A stretch of DNA of 8,255 nt from Verrucomicrobiales bacterium (GTDB lineage Bacteria; Verrucomicrobiota; Verrucomicrobiia; Verrucomicrobiales; Verrucomicrobiaceae). The DNA lies in the NCBI GenBank assembly GCA_003506995.1, contig DNXB01000580.1, positions 1 to 8,255 on the forward strand, in the 5' to 3' direction. A program made the translations under genes and the position numbers. Of the stretch, positions 1 through 5,367 are shown piece by piece. Each line of letters opens with the position of its first letter. Position 1 is the first letter of the stretch. The notes beneath the pieces are model-generated. The model had not been told where the DNA came from and did no database searches. It was given only the letters and a program-made list of their open reading frames with translations.

Positions 1-21
1 TTCGCAACGGGTGCTGAATAG

Positions 22-141
22 TTACATTCGTGGAATGAATTTTCAACCGACCTGCATCACACGCCGGAAGGCTTGGTTCTCGTGGAGATTCGCTCATCTG
101 CTGGCATGCAGAGCGCAAAACTGACGCAGAAATCCAAATGA
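22..141 (+). other. Left-edge sequence, short open frame of unknown meaning
   Basis: The first ~137 bases hold no recognisable gene. One frame is open from just after a TAG at 19-21 to the TGA at 139-141 and ends with a protein-like stretch (TPEGLVLVEIRSSAGMQSAK), but the only Met codon in it is far downstream. It could be a fragment of an older gene or simply noncoding. The frame that becomes the DprA-like segment at 138 is also open back to about 39, but the residues there do not resemble DprA. I assign no function. Confidence 0.12.
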
Positions 142-317
142 GGCAAACGCTCGCTCACCAAACCGACGAGTCCCATATCAACGACATCACCACCGTCAAC
201 GACATCACCACCGCCAGCGGTCTCACCGTGGCCACGGTCTCATCCACTCTGATGCGACTGGAGATGAAGCGGCTGATCCGCGCCTTGCCGGGACGCAGGT
301 ATGTGCGGCTGGTGTGA
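138..317 (+). pseudogene. dprA: DprA/Smf C-terminal winged-helix fragment (orphan)
   Basis: Translating from the ATG at 138 gives 59 residues. Residues from about HIND through VSSTLMRLEMKRLI to ALPGRRYVRLV match the C-terminal winged-helix domain of DprA/Smf, whose usual form is hidela..tGLsvaeVSstLl.LElkglvr.lPG.rYvr. Full DprA (about 290-380 aa) protects incoming single-stranded DNA and loads RecA during transformation through a Rossmann-like fold. None of that fold is seen upstream of 138 in any frame, so this is either a 3' remnant or a stand-alone wHTH mini-protein. An 18-bp tandem duplication inserts six extra residues (NDITT repeated) just before the GL that begins the recognition region. 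No convincing ribosome binding site precedes 138. Its end overlaps nothing essential. The family assignment rests on remembered motifs; that the gene is broken is an inference from the window edge sequence. Confidence 0.6.
180..215 (+). repeat. 18-bp tandem duplication inside DprA-like fragment
   Basis: Two head-to-tail copies of AACGACATCACCACCG(T/C)C occupy 180-197 and 198-215 and differ at one base. The unit is a multiple of three, so the reading frame is kept and the peptide gains a second NDITT(V/A). It lies at the start of the winged-helix domain. Confidence 0.9.
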
Positions 318-417
318 GAGTGCTCCAGTTTGTGGCAAAGCTGGCTCGTTCGTCACAAAAAGTGCTGACAACAAGAGCAGTGTTGTTCATGATTCAGTGG
401 TGCAGCCGTCAAATCCA

Positions 418-885
418 ATGATTGTCCTCTCAACCTTCGCACACGACCAGCTCTGGGTTCTGTCCGGCTGTCTTGCGGCCTACATGGCTCTCTTCTTGTG
501 GTCATGTCGCTCCGTGCGTCATGGGAAGCCGGCCATCCCAAGAAATATCATTCTTTTATTGCCGCTTGGAGCTTATGTTTTCTTCCTGCAATGTTCATTG
601 CCTCTCACGGCACCGGCGGCTGCGAGAAGTCCAAGCCAGCGATCCTACGCGGAAGAAAACACCACTCTCCGCCATGATCTCGACGATGCGCTCACAGCTT
701 TGGATCAGCTCCGCTCGATCAACAATGCCATGCTGAACTTGGCGTGGCTGGCTATCGTCGTGATTGTCTCATCCTGGCTCGTAAACCGCCTTGACGACCG
801 CAACTGGATTCATGGTGGCATTCGGCCGCCTCCAGACGCACCAGATCAGACTTCGCCAGGGGGCCAAAAAACAGGGCTGGAATGA
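418..885 (+). CDS. Small three-helix membrane protein of unknown function
   Basis: I do not recognise this 155-residue protein. Three hydrophobic stretches are visible: about residues 11-29 (LWVLSGCLAAYMALFLWSC), 43-58 (IILLLPLGAYVFFLQC) and 105-122 (LAWLAIVVIVSSWLVNRL). Between helices 2 and 3 lies a charged, heptad-like segment (ENTTLRHDLDDALTALDQLR), possibly a short coiled coil. The tail is polar and rich in Pro, Gly and Asp. The frame is open back to an ATG at 301 (194 aa), but those 39 extra codons have much lower third-position GC than the rest and overlap the DprA-like fragment, so I prefer the ATG at 418; neither start has a strong Shine-Dalgarno. Its TGA overlaps the start of the next gene (ATGA at 882-885), which suggests co-translation with the HTH protein. 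It could be a partner regulated by, or working with, that regulator. Confidence 0.6.
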   Translation: MIVLSTFAHDQLWVLSGCLAAYMALFLWSCRSVRHGKPAIPRNIILLLPLGAYVFFLQCSLPLTAPAAARSPSQRSYAEENTTLRHDLDDALTALDQLRSINNAMLNLAWLAIVVIVSSWLVNRLDDRNWIHGGIRPPPDAPDQTSPGGQKTGLE

Positions 886-1196
886 GCGTGAAACAAAGGC
901 CCATGAACGATCAACTCTTCCAACAACTCGTCTCCAGCATCAAAGAGGGCGGCACCATACTGCGTGGCAAAAAGAAAGCCTCCAGGCAGCGCACCCATCA
1001 GTGGCCGGACGCACAATCCGTGCGTGAGAAGCTGGGACTGACGCAGAGTCAGTTCGCCGGACTGATCGGCATCAGCATCCGCACCCTGCAAAACTGGGAG
1101 CAAGGCCATCGCCGCCCCGAGGGCACCGCCCGCGCCCTGTTGCGTGTCGCCGAACAGCATCCTCAGGCGGTGCTTGAGGCCCTGCATGCGGCCTGA
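882..1196 (+). CDS. HigA/XRE-type helix-turn-helix antitoxin-like regulator
   Basis: This 104-residue protein closely follows the pattern of HigA2/NadS-type antitoxins. The N-terminal stretch LFQQLVSSIKEGGTILRGKK is followed by a Cro/C1 helix-turn-helix at about residues 46-80 (REKLGLTQSQFAGLIG, then ISIRTLQNWEQGHRRPEG), and then by the typical tail ARALLRVAEQHPQAVLEAL. Such proteins bind their own promoter and neutralise a RelE/HigB-type mRNA interferase, normally encoded immediately upstream. Here the upstream neighbour is a membrane protein, and no RelE-like ORF is visible nearby. The ATG at 882 overlaps the preceding stop and has AGGG five bases upstream; an ATG at 903 (MNDQLF) matches the usual family N-terminus and is an alternative start. 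It converges on the M48-like gene with 32 bp between stops. The HTH assignment is secure, while the antitoxin role is an inference. Confidence 0.85.
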   Translation: MSVKQRPMNDQLFQQLVSSIKEGGTILRGKKKASRQRTHQWPDAQSVREKLGLTQSQFAGLIGISIRTLQNWEQGHRRPEGTARALLRVAEQHPQAVLEALHAA

Positions 1197-1228
1197 GCCT
1201 TGAAGATCGCGATTCTGCCCCCGACGCC

Positions 1229-3517
1229 TCACACCGCCACCGGCGGTTTCCAGGCGGCGATGGCGTCTGGCGATTTGGATTTCATGCCAAGCCGCTGCGT
1301 GGTGAACTCGTCCGGCAGCAGGATCTCTGTGGCCGAGCCGAGACTCAGAGCGCCGAGGAAATGCATCTCCGTCCGCTCCGCCGACTCTGCCAGCCAGGCA
1401 AAGGCTCGATGGTAGAGGCTCATGAACGCATCGACATACGGCGCGACGGTTTCCGAGGCCTCGGAGGCCATTTTCAAGCCGATGGCCCGCATGCTGGCGA
1501 CATCCGCTGACATGAGCGAGCCTGCGGGCATCTCCGGCATGCCGTGTGGCTGCAAATGCTCGTTCAAGGTCACGGATCTCCCATTCTCCGCAAAAGGATA
1601 CGGCGCGCCGTCCATCGTGCTGATGATCTGACGCACGAGGTTGAGCATCTTCGGCACCACGGACTGAAGCGCGGTGAGGAATGCGCTGGGATCATCGACG
1701 TTGGCAAATTTAGCGCCCAAAGTTTGGAACGCGAAGAAGGTGGTGAGCAGCTCACGGAAGGACGGCAGCGCCCCGGTCATCGCCTCATAAATGGTGACCC
1801 ATCCGGGCAGATCCTGTCGGCGCTCCCGCAGCCAGTCGTTGAGGTCGGCCTGCTCGCTCCACCAGAGCAAACCAAGTGCGGCGGCGAAGCGGCTCTCCAA
1901 CACGCGCTCCCGCTCCTGCAACGGCCCTTCCATGTGCTCCATGACCATGCGCTGCCGGGCGGCCTCGGCACGCAATGAGGTCGGGCTGGCGTCCTCGGTG
2001 CCGAACTGCATGCGCGAGACGGTGAATCCGGCGAGACTGAGCGTGGCGGCGGCTTCCAGATCGCGACGGCGCTGCCAGGCCTGGTTCCACTCCTGCAGCG
2101 CCACTTTGAACTGCGGCCCCCATTGCACGATCTCATCGCGCACGCGCAAAATTTCGCGCTGAAGCTCCGGCCGCGCCGTGGAAGTCGCGGGGGTGCTGCC
2201 CAGGCCGCACATGGCCCGCTCAGGATGCGCCAGCCCGCCGAAGTAACGGCGGATGACCAGCAAAGATTCTTCCTCACGGCGATTTTGATGAATGACCTCC
2301 TCATCCGCCACCATGCGGTGCTCATGCAGATTGAGTCCAAGATCGTGCTGGTAGTAGAAATAAGTGACCTGCCGTGAGAGATCGACAAACTGCCGCATCA
2401 CGGCCGCCGCAGGCTGTGCCGGGGACAGATGCTCCACTAGGGCCGCACCCTTCGGCGGCTTGGCATCCTTCTCGTGTTCCGTTTCTGTTTTAATGCCAGC
2501 CTCGGCGCGCGCGGCATTGCGGTCCTTGGCCGTTTTCGCCACATGCCGGGCCATGAGGAGCGACAAATTCTCCGGCAGACGATGCTGGATGACACCCCGG
2601 CGGATTTCCTGGCAGGCGGACTTCCAGGCATCTTCCAGCAGGTCAAGCTTCCGCCACATACGAGCGCAAGGCGCGGCACCGATGACATTGGCTCCGCATT
2701 TTTCCGCTGTGCGCCGGATGATCCAAAGCGTGGCCGTGCTTACCAGACGTGACGCGATGGCAAACAGCATGAAGGGAATCTTTGCCGCCCACATCCACCC
2801 GCGCAGCGCCTGTCGGACAATCATATGAGACTTCGATTCCTTGCGCGGTGCATCATGCATGTGCATCTCCCACGGATCACGCTCCATCACAGCGCGGAAG
2901 AACCACGCGTTCATCTCCCGCACCGCGTGAATGAAAATCGTGCTGAAGCCGCCGGCATTGTGGCTCAGCTCATGAGCCAGCAGGCCCGCCAGTTCGCGGG
3001 CGGTGATGACCGAGATCACCGGCAGACCAAGGTGCAGCATAGTTTGCCCGGTCAAAATGCCCACCAGCCCGCCAAACATCGAGCTGCGCACCGAGATCGT
3101 CGTGTCCAGCCACACTTGCGTGGGAGGTTGTGCGCGAAGATGCCAGCACAGCGTGTGGATCAGCTCAAAAAGCTGCGGCTGCGTGGCGGCGGTGATTTGC
3201 AGCGCCACCTTGGCCGTTTTCGGTCGTGGACGCAGCGGGCGCAGCATGAAGACCCACGTCACGCCCATGAAGGCAAACTTCAGCAACTCGGGAATCACCC
3301 GCCACTGAAACACTCCCACCCGCGCCATCTGACCGGTGATTTCATAGACCTGCCAGCACATCCAGCCGAACAAACCCACGACCAGCAGCACATAGCAAAA
3401 CTGCAAGGCCAACGAAACCAGTGCCGTGACCGTCAGCAACCCAAACTGCAACGGCCCGCGCCACGGTGCGATGCGCACTGGCTTCGCCGGTTGCTGTCGC
3501 GAGGAGGAGGCAGGCAT
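1229..3517 (-). CDS. Large membrane-anchored M48-like metallopeptidase, variant motif
   Basis: The 762-residue protein has an N-terminal hydrophobic region (about 24-56, long enough for one or two helices), a second one at 78-95, and the peptidase M48 core. In the core, LAGLLAHELSHNAGG carries the zinc motif H182-E183-L-S-H186, followed by IHAVREMNAWFFRAVMERDPWE, typical of the large M48 family of Verrucomicrobia and Planctomycetes. A hydrophobic segment at 241-268 precedes the place where M48 enzymes carry ExxxD (commonly RqmEfdADryearlaG). Here the sequence is RRTAEKCGANVIG: E272 could still be the third zinc ligand, but the Asp is missing and the segment appears about four residues shorter. 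The C-terminal ~430 residues are mostly helical, rich in Arg, Glu and Ala, and unassigned. M48 enzymes degrade or process membrane and envelope proteins. This copy may be active, altered in specificity, or catalytically weak. The start codon lacks an obvious Shine-Dalgarno, and transcription diverges from the sulfatase. Long open frames opposite this gene are shadows. Confidence 0.85.
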   Translation of the reverse strand: MPASSSRQQPAKPVRIAPWRGPLQFGLLTVTALVSLALQFCYVLLVVGLFGWMCWQVYEITGQMARVGVFQWRVIPELLKFAFMGVTWVFMLRPLRPRPKTAKVALQITAATQPQLFELIHTLCWHLRAQPPTQVWLDTTISVRSSMFGGLVGILTGQTMLHLGLPVISVITARELAGLLAHELSHNAGGFSTIFIHAVREMNAWFFRAVMERDPWEMHMHDAPRKESKSHMIVRQALRGWMWAAKIPFMLFAIASRLVSTATLWIIRRTAEKCGANVIGAAPCARMWRKLDLLEDAWKSACQEIRRGVIQHRLPENLSLLMARHVAKTAKDRNAARAEAGIKTETEHEKDAKPPKGAALVEHLSPAQPAAAVMRQFVDLSRQVTYFYYQHDLGLNLHEHRMVADEEVIHQNRREEESLLVIRRYFGGLAHPERAMCGLGSTPATSTARPELQREILRVRDEIVQWGPQFKVALQEWNQAWQRRRDLEAAATLSLAGFTVSRMQFGTEDASPTSLRAEAARQRMVMEHMEGPLQERERVLESRFAAALGLLWWSEQADLNDWLRERRQDLPGWVTIYEAMTGALPSFRELLTTFFAFQTLGAKFANVDDPSAFLTALQSVVPKMLNLVRQIISTMDGAPYPFAENGRSVTLNEHLQPHGMPEMPAGSLMSADVASMRAIGLKMASEASETVAPYVDAFMSLYHRAFAWLAESAERTEMHFLGALSLGSATEILLPDEFTTQRLGMKSKSPDAIAAWKPPVAV
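1233..1249 (+). terminator. Weak hairpin after the HTH gene
   Basis: ACCGCC (1233-1238) and GGCGGT (1242-1247) form a six-base GC-rich stem with a three-base loop, followed by only TTT. It lies 37 bases after the HTH gene's stop, inside the last codons of the convergent M48-like gene. It could aid termination of the plus-strand transcript, but the T run is too short to be convincing. Confidence 0.22.
2960..2974 (-). other. HExxH zinc-binding motif (HELSH)
   Basis: These 15 bases on the minus strand encode H-E-L-S-H, residues 182-186 of the M48-like protein. The two His would bind zinc and the Glu would activate water. The preceding LAGLLA and following NAGG match the M48 context. Confidence 0.85.
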
Positions 3518-3658
3518 GCGAAGGCGGGCCGTCGAAAAGGCGGCGCAGGCCGTATAATCAACCTCATTTAATATGGTAATTCTAGTTAATTGTTGGCATT
3601 TACGCGCCTCCGCTCGCTTAGCTGGGTAAGTTTGCTCCCTGGGAGCCGTTCCTCACCC
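3518..3658. promoter_or_regulatory. Divergent intergenic region between M48-like and sulfatase genes
   Basis: This 141-bp gap between two divergent start codons contains an AT-rich core at about 3551-3598, in contrast to the GC-rich surroundings, so it is the expected site of both promoters. TATAAT at 3553-3558 on the plus strand is a perfect -10 hexamer for the sulfatase, but no good -35 lies 16-18 bases upstream. On the minus strand TATTAA (3567-3572) with CCAACA 17 bases upstream is a weak candidate for the peptidase gene. A 13-bp inverted repeat GCTCCC-T-GGGAGC at 3634-3646 includes the GGGAG (3641-3645) that is the only Shine-Dalgarno-like sequence before the sulfatase ATG, 13 bases away, so it could partly hide the ribosome site. 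All promoter calls are tentative. Confidence 0.35.
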
Positions 3659-5092
3659 ATGAAGATTGCCCGTTTCCTCTCTCTGCTCTTCGCCCTTAGC
3701 TCCTCGCTCTCCGCCTGGGCTGCCAAGCCGGTCAATCTCGTCTTCATTCTCACCGACAACCAAGGCGCCTGGACCCTCGGCTGCTACGGCAATCCCGACA
3801 TCCGCACGCCGCACATCGACAAGCTGGCCGCAGAAGGCATCCGCTTTTCCCGGGCACTGAGCAGCAATCCCGTCTGCTCCCCCACCCGCGCTACCTTCCT
3901 CACCGGCCTCATCCCATCACAGCATGGCGTGCATTCCTTTCTCGATCCCAAGTTCATGATGGGACCGGAAGCCTACAACACGCTCCAGGAGTTCACCTCC
4001 CTCGGCGAAGTTTTGCGCGATGCCGGTTACACCTGCGGATTGAGCGGCAAATGGCATCTCGGGGCCAACATGACGCCCAGCGAAGGCTTCACCACCTGGA
4101 CCACGAAGCCGGACGGCAGCACGCAGGAGTTTTACGACCAAAAAGTCATCGAAAACGGCGCGCTCCGCGTCGAGGCCGGTTACACGACGGATCTTTGGAC
4201 CCGCAAGGGCGTCGAGTTCATCCGGCAGAACAAGGAGCGGCCATTTTTCCTCTTTTCGACCTACAACGGCCCTTACAACCTCGGCAAGCTGATGTCCAAC
4301 CCGCCCAAGAACCGGCACGCGGCCTACTACAAGGACAAGCCCTTCACCAGTTTCCCCCGCGATGCCATGCACCCATGGCAGTGGGCCAACAAGCAGTTCC
4401 ACAACACTCAGACCGCGATGGAGCGCTGCGCTGCCGAGACCTCTGGCGTTGACGATGGCGTGGGCGAGATCATGGCCGCGCTCAAGGCCAACGGCCTTGA
4501 TGACAACACCCTCGTCGTCTATGCCGCCGACCAGGGCTGGATGGGCGGCCAAAACGGCATGTGGGGCATGGGCGATCACTTCCGTCCCACCGGCGCGCAC
4601 GAATTGATGATGCAAATTCCGCTCATCTTCCGCCAGCCGGGCCCAATCCCCGCCGCGCAGACCTGCGACGCCCTCGTCAGCAACTATGACTTCCTCCCCA
4701 GCGTCCTCGGTCACCTCGGCCTCGCGGAAAAAATGCCGCAGAAACCCAAATCCCCCGGCCGCGACTTCTCCCCTGCCCTGCGCGGCCAAAAACTCGAAAA
4801 CTGGGACAACACGATCTTCTACGAAATGGAAACCACCCGCGCCATCCGCACCGAGCGCTGGAAATACGTCTCCCGTTTCCCCGACGGCCCCTTTGAACTC
4901 TACGACCTGCAATCCGACCCGCAGGAGCGCTTCAATCAATTCGGCCAGCCCGGCACCGACGAGATCAAAGCCGATCTTGCCAAGCAACTCGACGCCTTCT
5001 TCACCCAGTACGCCGCCCCCAAATACGACATCTGGAAAGGCGGCGGCTCGAAGGCCAAGCTGCACACGCTCGGCGGCAACGGGAGACCGTAG
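3659..5092 (+). CDS. Secreted type I (formylglycine-dependent) sulfatase
   Basis: The 477-residue protein begins with a clear signal peptide (MKIARFLSLLFALSSSLSAW, cleavage probably at AWA/AKP near residues 21-22), which decides the ATG at 3659. The frame is open further back to a TTG at 3590, but that extension would bury the signal. The sulfatase signature NPVCSPTRATFLTG gives C73-S-P-T-R77; the Cys is converted to formylglycine by a maturase that is not in this window. Other family landmarks are ILTDNQGAW (D33-N34, where most members have Asp-Asp), GCYGNPDIRTPHIDKLAAEG, SGKWHLG (K131, H133) and YAADQGW (D291-Q292, usually D-N or D-H), followed by GGQNGMWGMGDH. The C-terminal RTERWKYV...ELYDLQSDPQER is typical. 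It would remove sulfate esters in the periplasm or outside the cell, probably from sulfated polysaccharides; the substrate cannot be read from the sequence. The gene appears monocistronic, and its stop codon lies within a REP-like element. Confidence 0.92.
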   Translation: MKIARFLSLLFALSSSLSAWAAKPVNLVFILTDNQGAWTLGCYGNPDIRTPHIDKLAAEGIRFSRALSSNPVCSPTRATFLTGLIPSQHGVHSFLDPKFMMGPEAYNTLQEFTSLGEVLRDAGYTCGLSGKWHLGANMTPSEGFTTWTTKPDGSTQEFYDQKVIENGALRVEAGYTTDLWTRKGVEFIRQNKERPFFLFSTYNGPYNLGKLMSNPPKNRHAAYYKDKPFTSFPRDAMHPWQWANKQFHNTQTAMERCAAETSGVDDGVGEIMAALKANGLDDNTLVVYAADQGWMGGQNGMWGMGDHFRPTGAHELMMQIPLIFRQPGPIPAAQTCDALVSNYDFLPSVLGHLGLAEKMPQKPKSPGRDFSPALRGQKLENWDNTIFYEMETTRAIRTERWKYVSRFPDGPFELYDLQSDPQERFNQFGQPGTDEIKADLAKQLDAFFTQYAAPKYDIWKGGGSKAKLHTLGGNGRP

Positions 5093-5143
5093 CAGAAGAC
5101 GTGAGTCTTCCGCCGATTTCGGAACGCTGACGCGTTCCGCTAC
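5089..5143. repeat. REP-like doublet (REPIN/BIME-like) with GTAG tetranucleotides
   Basis: Two palindromic arms lie in inverted orientation. The plus-strand arm starts with GTAG (5089-5092), then CA, then stem GAAGAC (5095-5100), loop GTGA, stem GTCTTC (5105-5110). The second arm, read on the minus strand, starts with GTAG (complement of 5140-5143), then stem CGGAACGC, loop GTCA, stem GCGTTCCG (5139 down to 5120). The linker is nine bases. Aligned arm to arm, 18 of 24 bases agree, and two stem positions differ in a compensatory way (G/C with C/G, A/T with G/C), so pairing is preserved. GTAG followed by a palindrome, in inverted pairs, is the classic REP/REPIN structure. The first GTAG overlaps the sulfatase stop TAG (5090-5092). 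It may also stabilise or end the transcript, but there is no T tract. No RAYT transposase is in the window. Confidence 0.6.
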
Positions 5144-5155
5144 GAGGAGCTGCCC

Positions 5156-5367
5156 TCAACTCACCAACGGCAGCAGCTTCCCGAGCATCTGGCTGATTTT
5201 CAAGTGTTCCTGCCCGCCGCTGTCGCGATGACGCAGCATCACGGTGTCGAGCAGTTCGGGGCTTTTTCGCCAGGGGAATCGAAGTCGATGGTGACGCCGC
5301 GTTTGGTAGCCGATGAACTCACAGCAGCCTGCTCCGCAGGGACGCGCTTTGCAACGCCATGACATCA
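5156..5367 (-). pseudogene. Possible frameshifted gene remnant, function unknown
   Basis: Reading the minus strand after the stop of the repeat protein, one frame gives EQAAVSSSATKRGVTIDFDS followed by PGEK up to a run of five T on the plus strand (5263-5267). Another frame continues from there as SPELLDTVMLRHRDSGGQEH and LKISQMLGKLLPLVS and ends with TGA at 5156-5158. Adding one base in that homopolymer would fuse the two into one continuous peptide ending in 35 well-formed residues. This looks like the 3' end of a decayed gene, or a sequencing error in a homopolymer. Alternatively a small intact 70-residue ORF (start near 5368) could be read without a shift, but its N-terminus is Arg- and Cys-rich and unconvincing. 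I do not recognise the family. The upstream part continues in the same frame as the large repeat protein, beyond that protein's stop. Confidence 0.3.

Noticed and set aside
301..417. Upstream ATG for the membrane protein
   Set aside because: Codon third positions are much less GC-rich than downstream, and it overlaps the DprA-like fragment. Retained only as an alternative start.
846..1232. Minus-strand 128-codon frame opposite the HTH gene
   Set aside because: The plus-strand frame has an unambiguous Cro/C1-type HTH, and the reverse frame shows no domain.
3516..3557. 13-codon mini-ORF (MRRRAVEKAAQAV) with a well-spaced GAGGAGG upstream
   Set aside because: The Shine-Dalgarno is the reverse of the Ser codons at the start of the M48-like gene (PASSSR), so it is probably coincidental, and no promoter supports a transcript here.
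2825..3571. Plus-strand 248-codon open frame opposite the M48-like gene
   Set aside because: His-, Arg- and Gln-rich low-sense peptide antisense to the HExxH domain, with no family pattern.
3590..3658. N-terminal extension of the sulfatase from a TTG
   Set aside because: It would place 23 residues before a perfect signal peptide; the ATG at 3659 is clearly better.
3917..5065. Long minus-strand open frame (382 codons) opposite the sulfatase
   Set aside because: It is the GC-rich antisense shadow of a well-supported sulfatase. The composition is dominated by Gly, Val, Glu and Ala and no domain is recognisable.
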